The position numbers and the translations under genes were made by a program. A DNA stretch of 64,000 nt, from positions 1 to 64,000 of the forward strand of contig JBBFLY010000003.1 of the NCBI GenBank assembly GCA_037478855.1. Reading direction: 5' to 3'. Shown here piece by piece: positions 57,765 through 64,000 of the stretch; the first letter of the stretch is position 1; each line of letters opens with the position of its first letter. The notes under the pieces were generated by a model. The model did not search any database and was not told the DNA's origin. It saw only the letters and a program-made list of their open reading frames with translations. This DNA comes from Rhabdothermincola sp037478855 (lineage in GTDB: Bacteria > Actinomycetota > Acidimicrobiia > Acidimicrobiales > Acidimicrobilacustridaceae).

Positions 57765-60363
57765 TCCACGCAGCGGTGTCGGCGCCGAGCAGGTCGCCGG
57801 CGGCGTACCGGTGACGATCAACGGCAAGGAGCTGCTCGCGCGCGAAGGTGAGCTGCTCATCGAAGCCGCTCAGCGCCACGGCATCTACATCCCCCGGTTC
57901 TGCTACCACCCGCGGATGGAACCGGTGGGCATGTGCCGGATGTGTCTCGTCGAGGTCGACACCGGCCGTGGGTTCGCTCTGCAGCCGAGCTGCATGCTGA
58001 CCTGCACCCCAGGCATGGTGGTCGACACCGAATCCGAGGTGACCCGCAAAGCGCAGGACGGCGTGCTCGAGTTCCTGCTCATCAACCACCCCTTGGACTG
58101 TCCCGTCTGCGACAAGGGTGGTGAGTGTCCGCTTCAGGACCAGACCGTGGCCTACGGCCCGGGCGAGAGCAGGTTCGTCGAGGAGAAGCGGCACTACGAG
58201 AAGCCGATCCCGATCAGCGATCTCGTGTTGCTCGATCGTGAGCGGTGCATCCTGTGCGATCGCTGCACCCGCTTCGCCGACACCGTCGCAGGCGATCCGC
58301 TGATCCACTTCATCCATCGGGGGAGCAACACCGAGGTCAACACCTTTCCCGACCACCCCTTCGCGTCGTACTTCAGTGGCAACACGGTGCAGATCTGCCC
58401 GGTCGGGGCGCTCACCTCGGTCGACTACCGCTTCCGCGCCCGCCCCTGGGATCTCGAGGAGACCGAGTCAACCTGTCAAAGCTGCGCCGTTGGGTGCCGC
58501 ATGGCCGTGCAGTCATCGCGCAACCAGGTTCTCCGTTACGTCGGGCTGGATCTCGACGATGTGAACTGGGGTTGGTTGTGTGACAAGGGGCGTTACGGCT
58601 TCCAGGCGCTGAACCACGAGGATCGCCTGGGAACCCCGCTGGTGAGGAGCGCGGACGAGCTGGTGCCCAGCCGGTGGAACGAGGCGTACAAGCGCGCTGT
58701 CGAGGCGATCCGGGCTGCGCTCGAGTCGCATGGCCCGGCCGGTGTCGCGGTGCTCGGCGGTTCCCGGCTCAGCAACGAGAGCGCGTACGCGTGGGCCAAG
58801 CTGGCCAAGGGCGTCATCGGCACCGACAACGTCGATGCACAGCTCGGCGACGGTCTCCCTGCCGAGCTGATCCTCGGCCTGCCCCTCGCCACCATTGACG
58901 AGACCTGCACTCCGGGTGGGACGGTGATCCTCTTCGCTCCCGATCTGAAGGAGGAGCTGCCGGTCCTGTTCCTGCGGCTCCGCCACGCGGTCCTGAGGGA
59001 CCGGGTCACCGTGATCGACTGCCATCCGCACGCCAACAGCTTCACGACGCTCGCCGCCGTGTCACTGCACGGGCGCCCCGGTGAGCAGGCGGAGCTGGCG
59101 AAGGTGCTCACCGGTGCGCTCGGCGCCGACCGGGAGGTGGCGGGTGTTGCTCCGGATCGCCTGGCACGGGCCAGGGCGCTCGTCGAGGCCGCGCAGGGCC
59201 CGGTCACGGTGGTCCTGGGGCGCCAGACGCTGGGTGAGTCGGGCAGCGCGATCGCGGATGCGGCGTCGGTGCTGCTCGCGGGCCTGCCGGGAGTGCGGTT
59301 CCTCAGTGCACTGCGCCGGGCGAACGTGCACGGAGCCCTCGAGATGGGACTGGCGCCCGGAGTGCTCCCGGGTCGGGTCGGGCTCGACGAGGGGCGATCG
59401 TGGTTCGCGTCGCACTGGCCGGGTGTTCCCGAGGTTCGGGGACTCGATGCACGAGGCGTGCTCGAGGAAGCAGCCGCTGGTCGGATTGGCGCGCTGATCT
59501 TGCTGGGTGCTGATCCGCTCGCCGACTTCCCGGACCGGAAGCTGGCGGAGCAGGCACTCGCCGGCGCGGGCTGCGTGATCGCCGTCGACCAGTTCCTCAC
59601 CGGATCGTCACAGCTGGCGGATGTGGTCTTCCCCGCGGCGGGCTTCGCCGAGGTGGATGGCACCACCACGAACCTCGAGGGTCGGGTGCTGCCGCTGGGC
59701 CAGCGGGTCACGCCGCCGGGGACCGCGCAACCGGACTGGGTGATTGCCGCCGAGCTCGCGCGCCGGATGGGGGCGGACCTCGGCATCGAGTCCGTCCGTG
59801 ACGTGCAGGATGAGATTCGACGGGTCGCCCCGGCGCGGACCGACCGGGCCGTCGAGCTCGCCGAGGCCGCCGGGGGCGAGGCGCACGCCGAGCTCGAGGT
59901 CGGGGCGGAGGCGCAGGCCGAGCTCGGGACCGGGGCAGAGGTGTCCGGCGATGCCGACATGCCACAGGCCGTCACGCCCACGCCTCCGCCGTTGATCGAG
60001 CACCGTCCGGGGCCGATCGCCGATCCGCCCCCGGTCGACAGCTACTCGTTGCGGCTGGTGGTCACCCGCAAGCTGTACGACGCGGGTGTGATCGTGTCGC
60101 ACTCGGCGTCGCTGTCCTCGCTCGCCCCGGGCACGGTCCTGCGGGTGAACGGCTACGACTTCGACCGCCTCGGGGTCGTCGAGGGGTCGGTCGTCCAGGT
60201 GAAGTCTCCGAGAGGGAGGATCGACGTCGAGATCCGCATCGACAACGGCATCCCAAGGGGGACCGCCGCGATCGTCGTGAACCAGCCGGGCGTGCCCGTG
60301 ACCGAGCTGATCGACGCATCCGAGCGGATCACCGACGTGCGGATCGAGAGGGGTGACGCGTGA
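57757..60363 (+). CDS. nuoG: NADH-quinone oxidoreductase subunit G
   Basis: An 868-residue iron-sulfur subunit. N-terminal ferredoxin-like Cys pattern (FCYHPRMEPVGMCRMCLVEV), the HxxxC cluster region (HPLDCPVCDKGGECPLQD), CILCDRCTRF, then the molybdopterin-type domain starting TCQSCAVGCRM. An acidic Ala/Glu insertion (about 700-745) with imperfect repeats precedes the C-terminal beta domain. GGAG before ATG 57757 sets the start. Confidence 0.94.
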   Translation: MADPRSGVGAEQVAGGVPVTINGKELLAREGELLIEAAQRHGIYIPRFCYHPRMEPVGMCRMCLVEVDTGRGFALQPSCMLTCTPGMVVDTESEVTRKAQDGVLEFLLINHPLDCPVCDKGGECPLQDQTVAYGPGESRFVEEKRHYEKPIPISDLVLLDRERCILCDRCTRFADTVAGDPLIHFIHRGSNTEVNTFPDHPFASYFSGNTVQICPVGALTSVDYRFRARPWDLEETESTCQSCAVGCRMAVQSSRNQVLRYVGLDLDDVNWGWLCDKGRYGFQALNHEDRLGTPLVRSADELVPSRWNEAYKRAVEAIRAALESHGPAGVAVLGGSRLSNESAYAWAKLAKGVIGTDNVDAQLGDGLPAELILGLPLATIDETCTPGGTVILFAPDLKEELPVLFLRLRHAVLRDRVTVIDCHPHANSFTTLAAVSLHGRPGEQAELAKVLTGALGADREVAGVAPDRLARARALVEAAQGPVTVVLGRQTLGESGSAIADAASVLLAGLPGVRFLSALRRANVHGALEMGLAPGVLPGRVGLDEGRSWFASHWPGVPEVRGLDARGVLEEAAAGRIGALILLGADPLADFPDRKLAEQALAGAGCVIAVDQFLTGSSQLADVVFPAAGFAEVDGTTTNLEGRVLPLGQRVTPPGTAQPDWVIAAELARRMGADLGIESVRDVQDEIRRVAPARTDRAVELAEAAGGEAHAELEVGAEAQAELGTGAEVSGDADMPQAVTPTPPPLIEHRPGPIADPPPVDSYSLRLVVTRKLYDAGVIVSHSASLSSLAPGTVLRVNGYDFDRLGVVEGSVVQVKSPRGRIDVEIRIDNGIPRGTAAIVVNQPGVPVTELIDASERITDVRIERGDA

Positions 60364-61586
60364 TCCTCGGATTCGACCCGCTGTTCACGGAGGGCGTCGA
60401 TGGCACCGTTGTCGCCATCGTGCTCCTGAAGGTGGTGCTCGTCTTCGTGCTCCTGCTCGTCGCCACGATGCTGATGGTCTGGTTCGAGCGCAAGCTGATC
60501 GGTGACATGCAGAACCGCATCGGTCCTGCGATCGCGGGCCCCTTCGGGATCCTCCAGACGCTCGCCGACGGCATCAAGCTCTTCTTCAAAGAGGATCTGC
60601 TGCCGGAGAGAGCCGAGCGGCGGGTGTTCATCCTGGCGCCGTTCCTCTCGTTCGTCCCGGCGTTCCTGCTGTTCTCGATCGTCCCCTTCGGCGGTGACTT
60701 CAGCAGCGGGAACGCGGGCGTCGTCACGGTGTTCGGGCGCGACACGTTCCTGCAGCTCGCGGATCCGCCGGTCGGGATCCTCTTCGCGCTGGCGATGTCA
60801 TCGATCGCGGTCTACGGGGTGATGCTCGCCGGATGGTCGTCCGGCTCGAAGTACCCGCTGCTCGGCTCGGTGCGGGCCTCCGCCCAGATGGTCTCCTATG
60901 AGGCGGCCCTCGGGTTGTCGGTGGCGGCGGTCGTGTTGAAGAGCGGCACGCTCAGCACGCACGGGATCGTGGTCTCACAGGCGGGCGATGGGCCCGGAGG
61001 CATCCTGCCGAACTGGAACATCCTCCTCGTCGGCTTCGTCCCCTTCGTGCTGTTCCTGATCGCGGCCACCGCCGAGCTCAACCGACCGCCGTTCGACCTG
61101 GTCGAGGCCGAGCAGGAGCTCGTTGGCGGTTTCAACACCGAGTACAGCTCAATCCGCTTCGCGCTGTTCTTCCTCGCTGAGTTCATGAACACGGTGACGA
61201 TGTCGGCGATCATCGTGACGCTCTTCCTCGGCGGTCCGGCAGGTCCGGCGCTGCTCGGGCCGGGGTGGCTCTGGGGCTGCATCTGGTTCTTCGTCAAGCT
61301 GATGGTCTTCCTCTTCATCTTCGTGTGGTTCCGGGCCACCCTGCCTCGGTTCCGCTACGACCAGCTCATGGACCTGGGTTGGAAGGTGCTGATCCCGCTC
61401 GCCCTCGGCTGGTTCCTCCTCCTCGCCGCGCTCGACGTCGGCCGGGAGCAGGGGTGGAACCCGGTGGTGGTCTCGGGTGTCTCCGTGCTCGTCTTCCTGG
61501 TGGGGGCGGGGCTGTTGCGTCTCGCGGTCGGCACGGCCCGGCGAGCCCGCCTCGCAGAGGCCCGGGGCCTAGGAGGTCTCGACTGA
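60360..61586 (+). CDS. nuoH: NADH-quinone oxidoreductase subunit H
   Basis: A 408-residue membrane subunit near the quinone channel, about eight helices. MVWFERKLIGDMQNRIGP, LADGIKLFFKED and AELNRPPFDLVEAEQELVGGFNTEY (read in part) are diagnostic. GTG 60360 overlaps the nuoG stop by 4 bp. Confidence 0.95.
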   Translation: MILGFDPLFTEGVDGTVVAIVLLKVVLVFVLLLVATMLMVWFERKLIGDMQNRIGPAIAGPFGILQTLADGIKLFFKEDLLPERAERRVFILAPFLSFVPAFLLFSIVPFGGDFSSGNAGVVTVFGRDTFLQLADPPVGILFALAMSSIAVYGVMLAGWSSGSKYPLLGSVRASAQMVSYEAALGLSVAAVVLKSGTLSTHGIVVSQAGDGPGGILPNWNILLVGFVPFVLFLIAATAELNRPPFDLVEAEQELVGGFNTEYSSIRFALFFLAEFMNTVTMSAIIVTLFLGGPAGPALLGPGWLWGCIWFFVKLMVFLFIFVWFRATLPRFRYDQLMDLGWKVLIPLALGWFLLLAALDVGREQGWNPVVVSGVSVLVFLVGAGLLRLAVGTARRARLAEARGLGGLD

Positions 61587-62245
61587 TGGGCTATCTCGAC
61601 GGCTTCCTCGTCACCGTCCGCCAGATCGGCAAGCGGGTCACCACCCCCTATCCCGAGCAGAAGGCCCCGAAGCCCGAGCGTCTCCACGGACGGCACGTCC
61701 TCAACCGCTACGAGGACGGGATGGAGAAGTGCATCGGCTGCGAGCTGTGTGCCGGCGTGTGCCCGGCCCGGTGCATCTACGTCCGGGGAGCGGACAACCC
61801 GCCAGATGATCCGGTCTCCCCCGGTGAGCGCTACGGCTTCATCTACGAGATCAACTACCTGCGCTGCATCCACTGCGATCTGTGTGTTGAGGCGTGCCCC
61901 ACTGAGGCCATCACCGAGACGAAGCTGTTCGAGTTCTCCTTCCTGAGCCGTGAGGACGCCATCTACACGAAGGACGAGTTGCTCGTGGGCGACGACGGCC
62001 GACCGAAGCAGCTGCCGTGGGAGGACTGGCGGGAAGGCGAGGATCTGCCGACCTCGGCGTGGATGCGAGCCACGGCACCGGCTGGCGACGCCACCTTCGA
62101 GGGTGTGGTGGCGTGGTCCGGTGAGCTCGGATACGGCGTCCGGGCTCCGGAGCCTCCCCAGGAGGAGGCCGATCGCTCCACGCACGCGCCACCTTCGGAA
62201 GCGGGACGCGGCGCGACCCACGATCACGGGCACGGGGGGCACTGA
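61586..62245 (+). CDS. nuoI: NADH-quinone oxidoreductase subunit I
   Basis: A 219-residue subunit with two [4Fe-4S] clusters: CIGCELCAGVCPARC and CIHCDLCVEACPTEA. The C-terminal 70 residues extend beyond the usual fold and end in a His-rich tail (HDHGHGGH), which could bind metal. TGATG overlap with nuoH. Confidence 0.95.
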   Translation: MGYLDGFLVTVRQIGKRVTTPYPEQKAPKPERLHGRHVLNRYEDGMEKCIGCELCAGVCPARCIYVRGADNPPDDPVSPGERYGFIYEINYLRCIHCDLCVEACPTEAITETKLFEFSFLSREDAIYTKDELLVGDDGRPKQLPWEDWREGEDLPTSAWMRATAPAGDATFEGVVAWSGELGYGVRAPEPPQEEADRSTHAPPSEAGRGATHDHGHGGH

Positions 62246-62247
62246 GC

Positions 62248-62847
62248 GTGGAGACGGCGATCTTCTTCGTGTGCGCGGTGATCGCGCTCTCCGGGGCGCT
62301 GGGTGTGGTGTTCTCCCGCAACCCGGTGCACGCCGCGCTGAGCCTGGTCGCCACCTTGTTCGCCATCGCGGTGCTCTTCCTGAACCAGGGGGCGCAGCTG
62401 CTCGCCGCGGTGCAGGTGATCGTCTACACGGGCGCGATCGTGGTGCTCATCCTCTTCGTGCTGATGCTGCTCGGCATCGACAAGGAGGAGGATCTCTCGG
62501 TGGAGCCTCTGGTCGGCCAGCGCACCCTGGCACTGGTGGTCTCCGCCGCGATCCTCGGCGCGGTGCTGGCGGTGGTCGTCCTCGGAGGCGACGCGCTGGT
62601 CACCGGTGCCCGCAGCGTCACCCAGCCGCTCGCCGACGGGGTGGAGATGACCGACATCCGTCAGATCGGCCAGCAGCTGTTCTCCCGGTACGTCTTCCCC
62701 CTCGAGGCCACCGCTGCCCTGCTCACCATCGCTGTCGTAGGTGCCGTCGTGCTGGCCCGACGGGTACGCAACCCGCAGCCCCTGCCTGAGCCTGAGCCAC
62801 TCGATGACGAGGACGGGTGGTTGTACGCGGAGGAGAGCGCCCACTGA
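62248..62847 (+). CDS. nuoJ: NADH-quinone oxidoreductase subunit J
   Basis: A 199-residue membrane subunit with five helices. NPVHAALSLVATLFAIAVLFLNQGAQLLAAVQVIVYTGAIVVLILFVLMLLG is the family core (read in parts). GTG start 2 bp past nuoI; overlaps nuoK by one base. Confidence 0.94.
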   Translation: METAIFFVCAVIALSGALGVVFSRNPVHAALSLVATLFAIAVLFLNQGAQLLAAVQVIVYTGAIVVLILFVLMLLGIDKEEDLSVEPLVGQRTLALVVSAAILGAVLAVVVLGGDALVTGARSVTQPLADGVEMTDIRQIGQQLFSRYVFPLEATAALLTIAVVGAVVLARRVRNPQPLPEPEPLDDEDGWLYAEESAH

Positions 62848-63155
62848 TGGACACCGACCTGTCCACCGCCTACCTGAGCCTGTCCGCGGTGCTCTTCGCC
62901 ATCGGTGCCTTCGGGCTGCTGGTGCGCCGGAACCCGCTGGTGATGGTGATGTGCGTGGAGCTCATGCTCAACGCGGTGAACCTGACCTTCGTCACCTTCG
63001 GGAGGATGCTCGACGACATCACTGGTCAGATCATCGTGTTCTTCGTGCTGGTCGTGGCAGCCGCGGAGGTGGTGATCGGGCTCGCCATCGTCGTGGCGGT
63101 CTCGAGGCGCCGCCCGGGTGCCACGGCGGACGATCTGCGGATCCTCAGGGGATAG
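62847..63155 (+). CDS. nuoK: NADH-quinone oxidoreductase subunit K
   Basis: A 102-residue subunit with three helices; the conserved membrane Glu residues are in MCVELMLNAVNL and AAAEVVIGLAIVV. Typical length. Confidence 0.95.
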   Translation: MDTDLSTAYLSLSAVLFAIGAFGLLVRRNPLVMVMCVELMLNAVNLTFVTFGRMLDDITGQIIVFFVLVVAAAEVVIGLAIVVAVSRRRPGATADDLRILRG

Positions 63156-63168
63156 GGGCTGCGATCTG

Positions 63169-64000
63169 ATGGCTGATCTGGTCTGGTTGATCCCTGCTCT
63201 GCCGCTGGCAGGCTTCGTGTTGCTCCTGCTCGCTGGTCGCCGGATGGGCGAGCCTCTCTCCGGCTGGCTGGCGACCGTGATGGTCGGGGCGTCGTTCGTG
63301 GTCTCGGTCGTGGTGTTCCTCGGCCTACGCAACGAGCCGGGACACCTGTTCACGGAGAGCCTCTTCGAGTGGATCCCGGCCGGCGACCTCCGCGTCCACG
63401 TCGGCATCCACCTCGATGCCCTGTCGATGACGATGGTGTTGTTCATCACCGGAGTCGCCGCGCTGATCCACCTCTACTCGATCGGGTACATGCACGGTGA
63501 TCCGCGGTTCTCGAAGTTCTTCCTCTATCTGAACCTCTTCGTCTTCTCGATGCTGGTGCTCGTCCTGGGCGACAACCTGCTCCTGACGTTCGTCGGTTGG
63601 GAGGGCGTCGGTGCCTGCTCGTACTTCCTGATCTCGTTCTGGTTCGAGGACGAGGCCAACGCGAGCGCGGGCAAGAAGGCCTTCATCACCAACCGGGTGG
63701 GTGACTGGGGCTTCATGGTTGGCATCTTCGCCACGTTCTTCGTCTTCGGCACGATCACCTACGCCGAGTTCCTGCCTCTCGCGCCGGGTCTCGGGGCGTC
63801 CACCGCCACCTTCATCGTCCTGATGCTCGTCGTCGGCGCAGTGGGCAAGTCGGCCCAGATCCCCCTCTACATCTGGCTCCCTGACGCGATGGCCGGTCCG
63901 ACCCCGGTCTCTGCGCTGATCCACGCCGCCACGATGGTCACCGCGGGCGTCTACGTGATGTGCCGGATCAACCCGCTCATCGCGGCGTCCTACGACTGGG
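63169..64000 (+). CDS. nuoL: NADH-quinone oxidoreductase subunit L, partial (runs off right edge)
   Basis: The first 277 residues of the proton-pumping subunit. It begins MADLVWLIPALPLAGFVLLL, continues with DALSMTMVLFITGVAALIHLYS and the signature NLLLTFVGWEGVGACSYFLI, and stops before the ion-pumping helices are complete. nuoM and nuoN are expected past the edge. Confidence 0.95.
   Translation, partial: MADLVWLIPALPLAGFVLLLLAGRRMGEPLSGWLATVMVGASFVVSVVVFLGLRNEPGHLFTESLFEWIPAGDLRVHVGIHLDALSMTMVLFITGVAALIHLYSIGYMHGDPRFSKFFLYLNLFVFSMLVLVLGDNLLLTFVGWEGVGACSYFLISFWFEDEANASAGKKAFITNRVGDWGFMVGIFATFFVFGTITYAEFLPLAPGLGASTATFIVLMLVVGAVGKSAQIPLYIWLPDAMAGPTPVSALIHAATMVTAGVYVMCRINPLIAASYDW

Overview
The window is high-GC, densely packed actinobacterial chromosome, most likely from the class Acidimicrobiia. 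Several features point there: the coproporphyrin-type heme genes hemE-hemH-hemY, an F420-type PPOX flavoprotein, a DtxR/IdeR-family regulator, class E-like sortase and NlpC/P60 wall enzymes, a steroid-metabolism flavour, an XRE regulator next to an HbhA/phasin-like gene as in mycobacteria, and a split (b6f-like) cytochrome b. The class assignment is inferred from gene content, not from a marker-gene search. I see no rRNA, tRNA, CRISPR array, insertion sequence or prophage.

Layout. 1-5.4 kb: a partial lnt, an SDR oxidoreductase, a sortase, an unusual ZnuA-like lipoprotein, and a ctaG-sco pair for copper/oxidase assembly. 5.4-7.8 kb: a divergent LLM flavoprotein and a Rieske oxygenase of the cholesterol-desaturase type, with palindromic operators between them. 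7.9-13.7 kb: a hydrolase, an NlpC/P60 peptidase, and hemY-hemH-hemE. 13.8-16.6 kb: znuABC behind a Zur-like box. 16.7-23.4 kb: a HelD-type RNA polymerase ATPase overlapping an iron ABC operon (ATPase, lipoprotein, double permease), followed by a convergent DtxR-family regulator. 23.5-29.6 kb: a ketosteroid isomerase, a response-regulator-like protein, an F420/PPOX protein, an ABC ATPase, and a large adenylate cyclase/AAA/TPR protein interrupted by an in-frame TAG. 29.6-34.4 kb: 1-Cys peroxiredoxin, the HbhA/phasin-like protein with its XRE regulator, a CDF transporter, LhgO and pyrophosphatase. 34.5-39.5 kb: a carotenoid glycosyl/acyl transferase pair (crtQ/crtO-like), a degenerate Glu/Leu dehydrogenase-like protein, a photolyase and a TetR regulator. 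39.5-44.7 kb: cobA-hemD, hemB, hemL, zwf.

44.7-64 kb: the respiratory block. A geranylgeranyl-reductase-family flavoprotein and a monoheme cytochrome c lie on the minus strand. They are divergent from one almost gapless plus-strand series: a small membrane protein, a ferredoxin, split cytochrome b (two genes), a Rieske protein, a diheme cytochrome c, a membrane protein of unknown function, then nuoABCDEFGHIJK and the start of nuoL, which runs off the right edge. A Rex-like operator sits just upstream of the first gene. The layout suggests that a menaquinol:cytochrome c reductase and Complex I are expressed together.

The most unusual points are: a family of about 50-bp palindromic repeats at gene 3' ends (four copies, three loci); the TAG-split cyclase; a PEHLLKRSR-like motif shared by two bc-complex-associated proteins; unknown membrane proteins and a ferredoxin embedded in the bc-nuo operon; a ZnuA-like protein lacking two metal-binding histidines beside copper-assembly genes; and a small KstR-like sterol locus.
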